Position numbers and translations under genes: made by a program. The notes beneath the pieces are model-generated. The model saw nothing but the letters and a program-made list of their open reading frames with translations, did not search any database and was not told the origin of the DNA. Shown in pieces: positions 1 to 9,283 of a stretch of 64,000 nucleotides of DNA. Position 1 is the first letter of the stretch. Every line of letters begins with the position of its first letter. The DNA lies in contig NC_007512.1 in NCBI RefSeq assembly GCF_000012485.1, positions 621,001 to 685,000 of the forward strand, given 5' to 3'. The stretch comes from Pelodictyon luteolum DSM 273 (GTDB taxonomy: Bacteria; Bacteroidota; Chlorobiia; Chlorobiales; Chlorobiaceae).

Positions 1-49
1 CGCTGTGGCATATCGGGCATTGCACTGCATTCTCGGCTTGTCTTTCCTC

Positions 50-667
50 TCAGCCCGTCATGGCGACCGCTTTTTCAATCAGCACATATGCGGCTGCCGA
101 GAGTTCCTGAAGGTCCGGCTTCATGAGCGGGAGGTATCTTCTGGCGCCTGACTCCCTGTCTACGACCATGTGCAGCACATGTTCCTTCACCATGTTTGCG
201 AGTGTGGTGCTTATTGCATGTTCCATTTCCGAGCTGCTGCCCTTCGGCATGCCGGAGATCGATTTTCCGTAGGCTGCGAGGTGCATACGGTCGGCCTCCA
301 GAACGGTTTCCGTGATGCGCCGGCCGTCCAGAAGGGGGTCGCCGGCAGCAGAGAGGAGGATGACATGCAGCATCGTTTCAAGCTCTGGACGTATATGGCC
401 GTATCCTTGTGCGCTGTCTGATACCCTTAAAAATGCATCCTCGACACTCTCCCTTACCGGGCGGCGCTCTTCGAGCAGTGTTCCGAGGGAGATGCCGAGC
501 GCTTCGGCAAATTTCGCCAGTTCCCTGAAACGTACCTCCTGACTGCCCGATTCAATTTTGGTGACGGCGGTCCTCGGCATAGCTATCCGTCTGGCGAGTT
601 CCTCCTGAGAAAGCCCCTTTTGGCCGCGGAGTTCTTTGATCCTCTGTCCGATGTTTTCCTCTGTCAT
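50..667 (-). CDS. XRE-family HTH transcriptional regulator
   Basis: The 205-residue product starts MTEENIGQRIKEL and has a Cro/C1-type helix-turn-helix over about residues 4-62: GLSQEELARRI, then the recognition-helix segment MPRTAVTKIES. The C-terminal two thirds is helical and I do not recognise it. The open frame runs far upstream of the ATG at 667, but only the frame from this Met carries the HTH. It is divergent from the vWA gene, and a perfect 6-3-6 palindrome lies 20 bases before its start, so autoregulation and control of the cassette are likely (inference). Antitoxin- or phage-repressor-like roles are alternatives. Confidence 0.8.
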   Translation of the reverse strand: MTEENIGQRIKELRGQKGLSQEELARRIAMPRTAVTKIESGSQEVRFRELAKFAEALGISLGTLLEERRPVRESVEDAFLRVSDSAQGYGHIRPELETMLHVILLSAAGDPLLDGRRITETVLEADRMHLAAYGKSISGMPKGSSSEMEHAISTTLANMVKEHVLHMVVDRESGARRYLPLMKPDLQELSAAAYVLIEKAVAMTG

Positions 668-686
668 TTGCAATAGTATACAAATA

Positions 687-701
687 GTTCTACTATAGAA
701 C
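687..701. promoter_or_regulatory. palindromic operator candidate, GTTCTA-CTA-TAGAAC
   Basis: This is a perfect 6-bp inverted repeat with a 3-base spacer in the AT-rich divergent region between the XRE gene and the vWA gene. Its size and position fit a binding site for the adjacent XRE regulator. Binding is inferred, not shown. Confidence 0.5.
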
Positions 702-865
702 AAGGCGGGTTCTCCATAAGAACCGCAATCATCTGCTTGCGGGTGCTGCTTGATACCGCAGGGGACCGCTTGTACGGGCAATATAAAACAAACCGGGCGG
801 AGGATACTCATGGTTGCGTTGCTTGCAGGCAGAGAGAGATCAACTTCAACACAGGAGAACATCAT

Positions 866-1468
866 ATGAAAAAGGGCTATACGCATATCACGGTCATTCT
901 TGACCGCTCGGGATCTATGGGAATCATCCGTGATGACACCATCGGCGGACTGAACGCGTTTGTCGATCGCCAGGCGGCGGAGCCGGGGGATGCGACCCTT
1001 ACGCTTGTGCAGTTCGATTCGGGGGATCCCTACGAGGTGCGCCTGCACTTCATGCCGATCGGCGAGGTTCGGGCGCTGAACCCTGAAACCTATGTTCCGA
1101 GGGGTATGACGCCGCTGCTCGATGCACTCGGCCGAGCAATCAACGACATAGAGTGCGGCATCGCAAAGCTTGAGGAAGGCCGGCGGCCCGAAACGGTTGT
1201 CGTTGCAGTCATTACCGACGGCCAGGAAAACTCGAGCACGGAGTTCACGAAGCCGCAGGTGGAGAAAATGGTCGGCCGGAAGTCGGCCGAAGGGTGGGAG
1301 TTCATTTTTCTCAGCGCAGATCTGTCGGCCATCGAGGACGCTCAGCAGCTGGGGTTTCGTCAGGATGCCACCGCATTATTCGACAAAAGCCCGGAAGGGG
1401 TGGCCTGCTGCATGGAGATGCTGTCGAGCAGGGTGAGCGAGAAGCGCATTGCTCCAGATGATGCGTGA
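866..1468 (+). CDS. von Willebrand factor A (vWA) domain protein
   Basis: The product is a single 200-residue vWA domain with no signal peptide, so it is probably cytoplasmic. The metal-ion-dependent adhesion site is visible at the N terminus (D13-R-S-G-S17), followed by a threonine in the RGMTPLLDA segment and an acidic VITDGQENSS strand end, as in MIDAS domains. The ATG at 866 was chosen because it starts directly before the vWA fold and has an AGGAG-like site (ACAGGAGA) upstream; the open frame itself begins earlier. Such compact vWA proteins bind partners through Mg2+ and occur in bacteria and phages. The partner here is unknown, but the DUF3127 and tiny-protein genes follow on the same strand. 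Confidence 0.82.
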   Translation: MKKGYTHITVILDRSGSMGIIRDDTIGGLNAFVDRQAAEPGDATLTLVQFDSGDPYEVRLHFMPIGEVRALNPETYVPRGMTPLLDALGRAINDIECGIAKLEEGRRPETVVVAVITDGQENSSTEFTKPQVEKMVGRKSAEGWEFIFLSADLSAIEDAQQLGFRQDATALFDKSPEGVACCMEMLSSRVSEKRIAPDDA

Positions 1469-1610
1469 TCATGTCATTCTGACTGTGCCCGGGACTCAAA
1501 TGATTTCAGGACGGTCTGAGTATCCTCGGAAGTGCTATATTTGCTCTGATGTGCAGCTGTAGTCGGCGGTGCATGCATTTTTATGCAATACAGACAGGAG
1601 TGAGAGACTT

Positions 1611-1967
1611 ATGGAGTTGACAGGTAAACTGGTTTCGGTGCTGCCGGAACAGACCGGGAACGGAAAAAACGGGGTGTGGCGGAAACAGGATGTAGTGATT
1701 GAGACTGAGGGCAAGTTCCCGAAAAAGATATGCGTCTCCATATGGGGAGACAAGGCTGACCGCTCTATTCTGCAGCCGGGAGCGCAGCTAAAGGTTTCTT
1801 TCGACCTTGAGAGCCGGGAGTTCAATGGTCGGTGGTATACGGATGTGAAGGCCTGGAAAGTGGAGACTGCCGGTGGCGGCAAGGCTGGGGGTGAGCGCTT
1901 TGCTCCCGCAGAGGGCGTGTATGATTCGGGACCTACGTCTTACGATGACGGCGATATGCCCTTCTGA
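1611..1967 (+). CDS. DUF3127 domain protein (possible ssDNA-binding-like fold)
   Basis: This 118-residue protein starts MELTGKLVSVLPEQTG. An N-terminal beta-rich core (KQDVVIETEGKFPKKICVSIWGDKAD) is followed by a low-complexity acidic tail ending GDMPF. The layout, an OB-like core plus an acidic tail with a hydrophobic end, recalls single-stranded DNA-binding proteins; the sequence matches what I know of DUF3127, which is common in Bacteroidetes/Chlorobi and phages. The acidic GDMPF end resembles the SSB partner-recruiting tip. The ATG at 1611 follows GTGAGAGACTT. A DNA-binding role is inference. Confidence 0.7.
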   Translation: MELTGKLVSVLPEQTGNGKNGVWRKQDVVIETEGKFPKKICVSIWGDKADRSILQPGAQLKVSFDLESREFNGRWYTDVKAWKVETAGGGKAGGERFAPAEGVYDSGPTSYDDGDMPF

Positions 1968-1993
1968 GCAACCCTTAAACAAAGGACGTGGTC

Positions 1994-2182
1994 ATGGCCA
2001 TGCATGTGGAAATCAGGGATGGGAAACTCTGTATCGAGATCGATCTTGAGAAACCCACGCCGTCTTCTTCCGGCAAGACACTCGTGGTGGCCAGCACCAG
2101 GGGAAATGCGGTGACGGAGGTGAAGGTGGACGGAAAGCCGTTGACCATCGGTCTGAATGCCTACATTCCTCGTAAGGGATAA
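1994..2182 (+). CDS. small conserved protein of unknown function (62 aa)
   Basis: The product begins MAMHVEIRDGKLCIEIDLEK and contains an SSSGKTLVVAST stretch and a GLNAYIPRKG end. I have seen similar small proteins in bacteria and phages but know no function. The ATG at 1994 is preceded by AAAGGA at a good distance; an in-frame GTG at 1988 is too close to that site. It lies 26 bases after the DUF3127 gene and probably shares its transcript. The compact beta-strand pattern with no signal peptide suggests a cytoplasmic accessory protein. Confidence 0.6.
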   Translation: MAMHVEIRDGKLCIEIDLEKPTPSSSGKTLVVASTRGNAVTEVKVDGKPLTIGLNAYIPRKG

Positions 2183-2217
2183 GGCGGCGCCCCCCTTAAC
2201 GCGCACGACGGGGTCGC

Positions 2218-2592
2218 TTATCCTTCCTTGCCGAACAGCTTTTTCAGCCAGACGAACGGGGGCTTTTTCGGCGCTTTTTTTACCGGAAGCCCGGCGCGTT
2301 CCCAGTATGCGATGCCGTACTGCATGTTGGTCACTCTTTTATGGCCGTGCTCTGCCAGCATTCTGGCGGCAATGATGCTGCGGCTGCCGCTATGGCAGGC
2401 CATGATGACGTTCCTGTTTGCGGGTATTTCCGCCATGGAGCCTGAAAAACGGCTCATGGGGGCCAGCATCACATCCGCCACATCAAAAGCTTTTCTCGAA
2501 ACTTCATGCGGCTCACGGACATCGACGATGAGCGCGCCTTTTTTCGTCATGTCGAATGCGGTGGTGGGGTTTACTTCTTTAACCTTGGCCAT
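2218..2592 (-). CDS. rhodanese-like sulfurtransferase domain protein
   Basis: This is a single rhodanese domain of 124 residues with the active-site loop CHSGSRS (Cys66 is the persulfide-carrying cysteine), the LIVDVREPHE strand, and a basic C-terminal tail (KKAPKKPPFVWLKKLF). Single-domain rhodaneses carry sulfane sulfur; in a sulfur-oxidising host this could be thiol or sulfur trafficking, but the substrate is not readable from sequence. It converges on the small 62-residue gene and lies downstream of tRNA-Ser on the same strand, with a terminator between. Confidence 0.85.
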   Translation of the reverse strand: MAKVKEVNPTTAFDMTKKGALIVDVREPHEVSRKAFDVADVMLAPMSRFSGSMAEIPANRNVIMACHSGSRSIIAARMLAEHGHKRVTNMQYGIAYWERAGLPVKKAPKKPPFVWLKKLFGKEG

Positions 2593-2702
2593 ATATGCCC
2601 ATATGCTTGTTTAATGATCAATGCGGGGGATAATACGAAAATCGGAGGAAGTAGCACAGAGGGAAAGTGCGGGGTCGAGGTCTTATAGGGTGGAAAGAAC
2701 AG

Positions 2703-2728
2703 AAAAAGCCCCATAACGGGGGCTTTTC
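2703..2728 (-). terminator. rho-independent terminator after tRNA-Ser
   Basis: A GCCCC/GGGGC stem is flanked by an A-run on the left and CTTTT on the right, so read on the minus strand it ends in a T-run. It sits 7 bases beyond the tRNA-Ser 3' end. Confidence 0.75.
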
Positions 2729-2734
2729 TGTCTG

Positions 2735-2821
2735 CGGAGAGGGAGGGATTCGAACCCTCGGTACACTTGCGCGCACAACGGTTTTCGAGACCGCCACATT
2801 CAACCACTCTGCCACCTCTCC
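2735..2821 (-). tRNA. tRNA-Ser (anticodon CGA)
   Basis: The 87-base gene folds as a class II tRNA. The acceptor GGAGAGG pairs with CCTCTCC, a long variable arm is present, the T-loop is GGTTCGAATCC, and the anticodon loop is TCTCGAA giving CGA. The CCA end is not encoded. Confidence 0.95.
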
Positions 2822-2923
2822 AGGCGTTCCGGCTTGCAGGCCGAGGGTTCTGAATTTAACAAATGGACAGATATTCCCAAATTTCCAGTCTTGAGTAATG
2901 CCTCAGGTAAGGGCGCCTGCCTG

Positions 2924-4060
2924 TTACTCCTCCCGGAGGTATTTGTATTTGATCTCTTTCCATGCCAGGGAGTTGATGATACCGAGCAGGTTCCTGTTCA
3001 GGGTTTCTGTTTCGGGACTTCCAGGGGGCAGGGCGAAGGCATAGTATTCAGGCTTGAAGGAACGTTCAACTACCCTGACTCCGTGTATCTCCCCAGATGT
3101 TATCATGTAGCGGAGTATCGGTTCATCGTAAACAACGGCATCGATCTGACCTTTTTCAAGTGCCTGCATCGCCTCTTTTACCGTCGGAAAGTATTGGCCC
3201 TTGATTGCCAGTTCCTCAAGGAAGCTACTGCTGGTCGATGCTTCGAGGGTACCGACTTTCTTCCCATACAAGTCGTCCATCTCCTGAATGCCGCTGCCGA
3301 GAGACCCGACGGTCAGGGATGTCGTTATGGCGGCGGTGAAGCCGGAGATGACGATCAGGCTCGTGAACATCCAGACAAGGGCGACCATTCTTCCCGGACG
3401 GGTTTTCGGTGCCTTGTCGCCGTACCCGACGGTGGTCATGGTGACGGCCGCCCACCAGAATCCCGACCATATGCCCTCAGCCGGTCCCCCTCCGAAGTCT
3501 CCGGGGTTCTGGCGGCGCTCGAACAGCCAGACAAGGAAACCTGAGAGCAGCAGCAACAGCGAGAGCCCGCCGAGTATCCGGAGAAATGCGGGAGAAAAGA
3601 GGCGGCCGAGGGCGTATTTCCATCCGTCTTCCTTTTCCCTGACAGCGATGGCAAGCCCCGATTGAAAGTAGGGGTGGGAAAAATCAAGCTGTTTCTCTCG
3701 TTCCACCGTCATGGTGAGGGCTGCGGCGGCAAGATCGACCTCCCCCCGGTTGACAGCTTCAAGCATGTCCAGGAGGCTCATCGGTACGAAGGTGGCTCGG
3801 AACCCCTGTTTTTCGGCAATGGCAGTGATCAGGTCAATGGAAAGCCCGTTCCACTTGCCGTGTTCATCCTGCATTGCGAAAGGGGGAGCGTGCTTGGTCG
3901 CAATTTTGAGTTCCCGTTCCGTCCCATCTGCAGTGCGGAGGCATGCGGACGACAGCATGATCATGAACAGAAGTGAGACGAGGGCAAGCCTATGGGGTAT
4001 CATGGCGCTCAGCCGGTGTCGATGGGGTGTCTGCATGCTCGAGATTGGGTTTAAGCTCAT
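2924..4060 (-). CDS. GluR0-like ligand-gated potassium channel (ionotropic glutamate receptor family)
   Basis: The protein (378 residues from this start) combines a periplasmic solute-binding domain split into two lobes with a channel pore. An N-terminal hydrophobic segment (signal peptide or anchor) is followed by lobe S1 (APPFAMQ, NRGEVDLAAAALTMT), a transmembrane helix, a pore loop with the K+-selectivity filter TTVGYGD, a second transmembrane helix, and lobe S2 (GQIDAVVYDEPIL). This order matches cyanobacterial GluR0, in which amino-acid binding gates K+ flux. The start is uncertain: ATG 4003 would give a tidier signal peptide. The open frame continues into the tRNA-Gly gene, which is not coding. 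Confidence 0.85.
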   Translation of the reverse strand: MSLNPISSMQTPHRHRLSAMIPHRLALVSLLFMIMLSSACLRTADGTERELKIATKHAPPFAMQDEHGKWNGLSIDLITAIAEKQGFRATFVPMSLLDMLEAVNRGEVDLAAAALTMTVEREKQLDFSHPYFQSGLAIAVREKEDGWKYALGRLFSPAFLRILGGLSLLLLLSGFLVWLFERRQNPGDFGGGPAEGIWSGFWWAAVTMTTVGYGDKAPKTRPGRMVALVWMFTSLIVISGFTAAITTSLTVGSLGSGIQEMDDLYGKKVGTLEASTSSSFLEELAIKGQYFPTVKEAMQALEKGQIDAVVYDEPILRYMITSGEIHGVRVVERSFKPEYYAFALPPGSPETETLNRNLLGIINSLAWKEIKYKYLREE

Positions 4061-4115
4061 GCGGGCCTGATGGCGTTGCCGCCTCAATATGAGCAGAGGG
4101 TGGTCCTGAAAGCAG

Positions 4116-4145
4116 AAAAGCCTCTGAATTGTATCAGAGGCTTTT
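4116..4145 (-). terminator. terminator after tRNA-Gly
   Basis: A perfect 12-bp inverted repeat (AAAAGCCTCTGA / TCAGAGGCTTTT) with a 6-base loop ends in a T-run on the minus strand, 10 bases past the tRNA-Gly 3' end. Confidence 0.8.
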
Positions 4146-4153
4146 CGTCTTCC

Positions 4154-4228
<75 letters not shown>

Positions 4229-4334
4229 GTTAATGAGCCATAAATATAAGGATATTTTCTTTTTGTGCAACTGGCAGGTGATTTTTCCTCAGAATCTTTT
4301 TCTGTGCCCCGAGATGCCCGTCTTCAGGGGCTTT

Positions 4335-5534
4335 TCAGAGATTCAGTTCCTCCATGATGGTCCCCATATCCTTGTCGCCGCGTCCGGAGAGGTTGACGAT
4401 GATGATCTTGTCCTTAGCCATTTCAGGGGCCCGGGTGATGGCGTAGCGGACGGCATGGGCCGATTCGAGGGCGCAGATGATGCCTTCGGTTTCGGCCAGC
4501 GTACGCAGCGCCGAAAGGGCATCGGCATCGGTGACGGAGGTGTACTTGACGAGGCCGAGTTCCTGCAGGTGGCAGTGCTCGGGGCCGACACCGGGGTAGT
4601 CAAGTCCTGCTGATATTGAGTGCGCTTCCTGTATCTGGCCGTCCTCGTTCTGGAGAAGCATGGTCATGGCGCCGTGAAGCACGCCGGGGCTGCCCATGGT
4701 GAGGGAGGCGGCGTGGCGCCGGTCAAGACCTTCGCCGGCGGCTTCGACGCCGATGAGTTCGATGCTGCCGGCGTCCGGCAGGAAGTCGTAGAACATACCG
4801 ACGGCGTTGCTGCCACCTCCGATACAGGCGGTGATGACGTCCGGCAGGCGGCCTGCCTTATCCAGTATCTGGCGGCGGGTTTCACGGCCGATGACAGCCT
4901 GGAAGTCGCGCACGATCATGGGGTAGGGGTGCATGCCGACGACGGAACCGATGATGTAGAACGTTTCTTCCGGATTGTTCATCCAGTCCCGGATGGCTTC
5001 GCTCGTAGCATCCTTTAGGGTTCGTGATCCGCTTGAGACAGGGCGGACCTCGGCGCCGAGCAGCTTCATGCGGGCGACGTTGGGTGCCTGGCGGCGGATG
5101 TCTTCCTCACCCATGTAGACCACGCACTGGAGGTTGAACAGGGCGCAGACGGTGGCTGTGGCCACCCCGTGCTGGCCGGCGCCGGTTTCGGCGATGACGC
5201 GCCGCTTTCCCATCCTCCGGGCAAGCAGCACCTGACCGAGGGCATTGTTGATTTTATGTGCTCCGGTATGGCAGAGGTCTTCGCGTTTCAGCCAGACTTC
5301 TGCACCGCCGAGCATGCCGCTGAGCCCTTCGGCATGGTAGAGCGGGGTCGGACGTCCCACATAGTCGCCGAGCAGTCCCTCGAGTGTGCGCTGGAATTCA
5401 GGATCCGATTTTGCCTTCAGGTATTCGGCCTCCAGACCGGCCGCGTTCTGCATGAGGGTTTCGGGGGTGAACCGGCCGCCGAATGCACCGAATTTGCCTG
5501 CGGAGTCAGGGGCTGAGTATGCTGTTGTCGACAT
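4335..5534 (-). CDS. trpB: tryptophan synthase beta subunit
   Basis: TrpB condenses indole with L-serine to give tryptophan, using pyridoxal phosphate. The 399-residue product has full family length. It shows the PLP-lysine segment [13 protein letters not shown] (Lys94), the phosphate-binding loop [11 protein letters not shown] and the C-terminal [12 protein letters not shown] 5534 is preferred; an in-frame GTG at 5546 would add four residues. It stands alone, divergent from lptD, while trpA lies about 11 kb away on the other strand, so the two subunits are expressed from separate loci. Confidence 0.96.
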   Translation of the reverse strand: MSTTAYSAPDSAGKFGAFGGRFTPETLMQNAAGLEAEYLKAKSDPEFQRTLEGLLGDYVGRPTPLYHAEGLSGMLGGAEVWLKREDLCHTGAHKINNALGQVLLARRMGKRRVIAETGAGQHGVATATVCALFNLQCVVYMGEEDIRRQAPNVARMKLLGAEVRPVSSGSRTLKDATSEAIRDWMNNPEETFYIIGSVVGMHPYPMIVRDFQAVIGRETRRQILDKAGRLPDVITACIGGGSNAVGMFYDFLPDAGSIELIGVEAAGEGLDRRHAASLTMGSPGVLHGAMTMLLQNEDGQIQEAHSISAGLDYPGVGPEHCHLQELGLVKYTSVTDADALSALRTLAETEGIICALESAHAVRYAITRAPEMAKDKIIIVNLSGRGDKDMGTIMEELNL

Positions 5535-5633
5535 GGACTTGATCACTGGTTCTGTGGCGTGGGATTGACTAAATAATATCTATATTTAATAATTTACCGG
5601 CCAATATCACAACCCGAGAGACGCCTGAACTGC

Positions 5634-8318
5634 GTGAAGCTTTTTGACCGACAGATTACGGGACCGCTGAGACGCTTGCTGCTGCTGGTCTGCCTTTCCA
5701 TCCTACCTGCCGCCGTGCATGCCGCGGAAAGCGCCGGACAGGATTCTTCCTCCTCCCGTTACAACTTCGCTTTCCCTGAGGAGAAGACGGATTCCCTTGC
5801 TTCAGGCCACGATTCCCAGGGAACGCCATCACGTCCGGTGAGCTATGCCGCGCGCGATTCGATGGTCTATCATCTTGACACCAAGATTGTCGAACTCTGG
5901 GGAAAAGGCTCGGTCGCTGATGGAGGAACGAACATCAGGGGCTCGAAGATCCTTATCAACAGGAACTCTTCCACTCTGACCGCATTCGGAAAGTTCGACA
6001 GCGAACATGTGCTTGATGAGCCGGCGACATTTTCTGATGCCGGCGGGAGTTTCGAGGGCGAAGCGATAACCTACAACTTCGATACCCAGAAAGGCAAGAC
6101 TTTCAAAGCCTCATCCGTTGCCCAGAATATCATTTTCAGCGGTAATGACGTCACGCGCCTTCCCGATGGTGACCTGAGCATCAAGGGGGGCTCCTTCACC
6201 ACCTGCGACGACGAGGAGCCGCACTACTGGTTCTCGGCATCGCATATGCACGTCGTCCCCGACAGCAGGCTGCATGCATGGCCGCTGGTGATGTACGTGC
6301 GTCCGGAGATATTTTCCTACCGGCTTCCCGCCCTTCCGATTCTTCCGCTTCCCTATATGGTGTTTCCCATCAGCTCGGGGCGGAAGTCCGGCCTGCTGAT
6401 CCCCCGTCCGGGAGAGGACGGGGGCGGGTTCATGCTCTCTGGTGTGGGTTACTACTGGGCAATGAACGACTATATGGATCTGCGGCTCGAGGGCGACCTG
6501 CACGCCAACAGCGACAGCCGCACGGCGGAGCGGTTCCGTTACGTCAAGTACGGGGACTATTCGGGTTCCATCACGGGCGAGCAGAAGACTGAGGGGCTTT
6601 CCAAGAGCTGGTATTACAACATGGCGCACACTCAGATGGTCGATCCGACGACAAGCCTCGGCCTCAACTTCCAGTTCTACGGCGGTGAGCGGGAGACAGA
6701 CCTGAACTCCATCGATTCCCAGTCCATCGTCTCGGAGCAGTCTAACGCCTCGGCATACATCGCAAAGACTTTCGACGACAACAACAGCATAGCCTCCCTC
6801 GGCTACAGCCGCTCGGAGGATCTGCGCAACAGCAACTCCTCGCAGCGCATCAGCGCCCTGTTTTTCCAGAACAGGCTCTACCCGTACCTCGATGCCGGGC
6901 CAGACGACTGGCATCGCGACCTGTCGCTCAGTTCGGGGGTATCCTACATCGGTGACTTCATCGCGAGCGGCACCGGCACATCGACCGACGGCCACATCCT
7001 GAACGCCAACACCGAAGCCGGGTATTTCCACCGCTATTCCGACAACTTCAGTGCCCTGTATACCCTGGGACTCAGCGCGCAGTCGGTTGTGCCGGATACG
7101 ACGCTCTCTGCCCACGCCTTCAGCGGTTCACGGCTGGTCATGCCGCTGCGCATGCAGTCGAGCATCAACAAGCACTTCCACCTGAATCCTGCGCTGACCC
7201 TCAACCATTACGAACCCGATGCGGGTAACGGCGATCCGTTTTCCAGCATGGTCTTCACCCTTGACGGCACTACCCGTCTCTACGGGCGTCCTATCGGTAC
7301 CGGCTTTCTTGAGAACCTGACCGGGATGAAAGCGCTCCGCCATGTATTCATCCCAACCCTCACCTACGCCTGGAACCCGGAGTATCCCGGGACGGACTTT
7401 TATGACTCCTCCTACCAATGGGCCGACCCGCTGCGGTATGGCAGGTTCGAGAGTCCGATGTACACGGGTGTGGCTGCCGGACAGAGCACCATCGGCATCA
7501 GTCTCCGCAACCTCATTCAGGGGAGGTTCCGCGGCGGGGAGTACCCTTCACCGGGTGCGGAGGACGGCGGTGACTACTCACGCCAGCTTCTGTCACTGAC
7601 GGCAGCGACGTCCTACAACTTTGCGGCCGAGTCCATGCCTCTTGCGCCCATCACTGTTCTGGCGACAAGCAATGCCATTTCCGATCACCTGCTGCTGAGC
7701 ACCGGTGGCATGTACGATTACTACAGCTTCAACCCCGCAACCGGAGAGCGTATAGACCGCTCCAGCAGTGATGACGGTCACGGGCTGCTGCGCTTTGTGA
7801 AGGGGTTTGTGAACATGAGTGTGAGTTTCGAGGGTGAACGGAAGGGCTCCGCCCCCAGGCCTTCGGTGCGCGACAGCGGAGTGCCGTTTGTCATGAATTC
7901 CAATCAGGCACTCTTTCTCGAACGTTTCAATATGGGCGATTTCAGCGATATCGATTATGGTATTCCCTGGCAGCTGCGCATGTCGATGTTCCTTTACACC
8001 GACCATGACCCCAATAGGAGTTATGCAGCATCGTCCCCTTCTTCCATGTCGCTCCTGAATGCCATGCTGAGGATCGGCCTCACCCGGAACTGGCAGGTGG
8101 CTGTCAACAGCGGCTATGATTTCCTCAATAACAACGTGGTGTTTCCGATGGTGCAGGTCAACCGCGACCTGCACTGCTGGCAGCTCAGTTTCCAGTGGGT
8201 GCCTTCCGGCGTGTTCAAGAGCTATTCCATCCAGATCGGTCTTAAGGCGCCGCAGCTGCGCGACATCAAGTTCAGCAAGAAAGGCACCTCCCTCAGCGAA
8301 CTCAAAGAAGGGATCTGA
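5634..8318 (+). CDS. lptD: LPS-assembly outer-membrane protein LptD (OstA/Imp)
   Basis: The 894-residue exported protein begins with a clear signal peptide (basic start, LLLLVCLSILPAAVHA). An N-terminal OstA-like beta-jellyroll (KIVELWGKGSVADGG, then ATFSDAGGSFEGEAITYN) is followed by a long beta-barrel domain rich in alternating aromatic strands. The motif FTTCDDEEPHYWF at the domain boundary is typical of LptD. The protein inserts lipopolysaccharide into the outer leaflet. The start is GTG at 5634, chosen because it directly precedes the signal peptide; no strong ribosome site is visible. The final residues are not the usual aromatic barrel end. Confidence 0.88.
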   Translation: MKLFDRQITGPLRRLLLLVCLSILPAAVHAAESAGQDSSSSRYNFAFPEEKTDSLASGHDSQGTPSRPVSYAARDSMVYHLDTKIVELWGKGSVADGGTNIRGSKILINRNSSTLTAFGKFDSEHVLDEPATFSDAGGSFEGEAITYNFDTQKGKTFKASSVAQNIIFSGNDVTRLPDGDLSIKGGSFTTCDDEEPHYWFSASHMHVVPDSRLHAWPLVMYVRPEIFSYRLPALPILPLPYMVFPISSGRKSGLLIPRPGEDGGGFMLSGVGYYWAMNDYMDLRLEGDLHANSDSRTAERFRYVKYGDYSGSITGEQKTEGLSKSWYYNMAHTQMVDPTTSLGLNFQFYGGERETDLNSIDSQSIVSEQSNASAYIAKTFDDNNSIASLGYSRSEDLRNSNSSQRISALFFQNRLYPYLDAGPDDWHRDLSLSSGVSYIGDFIASGTGTSTDGHILNANTEAGYFHRYSDNFSALYTLGLSAQSVVPDTTLSAHAFSGSRLVMPLRMQSSINKHFHLNPALTLNHYEPDAGNGDPFSSMVFTLDGTTRLYGRPIGTGFLENLTGMKALRHVFIPTLTYAWNPEYPGTDFYDSSYQWADPLRYGRFESPMYTGVAAGQSTIGISLRNLIQGRFRGGEYPSPGAEDGGDYSRQLLSLTAATSYNFAAESMPLAPITVLATSNAISDHLLLSTGGMYDYYSFNPATGERIDRSSSDDGHGLLRFVKGFVNMSVSFEGERKGSAPRPSVRDSGVPFVMNSNQALFLERFNMGDFSDIDYGIPWQLRMSMFLYTDHDPNRSYAASSPSSMSLLNAMLRIGLTRNWQVAVNSGYDFLNNNVVFPMVQVNRDLHCWQLSFQWVPSGVFKSYSIQIGLKAPQLRDIKFSKKGTSLSELKEGI

Positions 8319-8363
8319 CCTTTTTGCCGGGCTATCGCCCGTTCATCCCCCGCTCATCGTGCA

Positions 8364-9242
8364 TCAGGCTGATTCAATCGAATCAAGAATTGCCTGAAGC
8401 CTCTCGTTGAAGGCTTCATCGGCATCGTGGTGAATGCAGTGCGCTGCCTTCGGGATAATCCATGCTCCGGCCTGCGGCAGGAGCTGCTGGAATTCCGGTA
8501 TGATTTTGTGCGGCGGCAGCGCCGTGTCTTCGGCTCCCCATATCAGAAATGCTTTTCCCTTGTAGTGCGAGGGCTTTTCAAGGTCGTCCAGCCGGAAGTC
8601 GCCGGGCCTGCGCGATGGTGACAGATAGGACCATGCTGCGCCCCGGTCCTGGAGCGGCCTGGTGAACTGCGTGATGAGCTTGAGGTTGACCTTCGCCTGG
8701 TTGTAGTAGGTCGGGGCCAGACTCTGGCTGACGCCGACGGGGTTTGCGAATGCAGTGAAGAGTACCTCGCCGATGAGGGGCGAGCCGACGAGCCCGAAAA
8801 AGACGCTGTTCATCCCGTCCATGGTGTCGCCGAAGAGCCCCGAGGGGTTGGCAAGAATCAGCGCCTCGACTTTTTCCGGACGGTGGTCTGCGTACCAGAT
8901 GGCGCTGGCCGCTCCCATGGAGTGACCTACGATGACGATACGCTGGAGCTTTTTCAGCTGCAGGAACGCCTCGATCTGGGCGGCGAACAGCTCGAGACTG
9001 TAGCGCACATTGGGCTTTTCAGACCGGCCGAACCCGATGAGGTCCATCGCGTAGATCCTCCGGTGCCCGGAAAACTCCGGGATGTTCAGGTTCCAGTGTT
9101 CAAGCATGGCCCCGTACCCGTGGAGAAAGAGAATCGGTGTGCCGGCGGCATCACTTGGCCCGTACTCCCTGTAGCGGATTTTTGCTCCGGTTTCTTCGCT
9201 GAGCTGCCAGAGGAAGTGGCGGTCTTTTTCTGTTTCCTTCAT
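8364..9242 (-). CDS. alpha/beta-fold hydrolase
   Basis: The 292-residue cytosolic protein has the complete catalytic layout. An oxyanion-side HGYG lies near residue 41, the nucleophile elbow is GHSMGA (Ser108), an acidic residue sits in [12 protein letters not shown], and the late histidine is in AAHCIHH. The family covers esterases, haloalkane dehalogenase-like enzymes and the BchO/MenH type; the substrate cannot be told. The gene converges on lptD with a 45-base gap and is divergent from the Rrf2 regulator, sharing an inverted-repeat intergenic region. Confidence 0.85.
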   Translation of the reverse strand: MKETEKDRHFLWQLSEETGAKIRYREYGPSDAAGTPILFLHGYGAMLEHWNLNIPEFSGHRRIYAMDLIGFGRSEKPNVRYSLELFAAQIEAFLQLKKLQRIVIVGHSMGAASAIWYADHRPEKVEALILANPSGLFGDTMDGMNSVFFGLVGSPLIGEVLFTAFANPVGVSQSLAPTYYNQAKVNLKLITQFTRPLQDRGAAWSYLSPSRRPGDFRLDDLEKPSHYKGKAFLIWGAEDTALPPHKIIPEFQQLLPQAGAWIIPKAAHCIHHDADEAFNERLQAILDSIESA

Positions 9243-9283
9243 GGTATCGGCTGTTTAGGATCGGTGATGCTTAAACTTTCTGT

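Noticed and set aside
6111-7115. A 334-codon open frame antisense to lptD
   Set aside because: A shadow of the beta-barrel coding sequence; no domain and no start signals.
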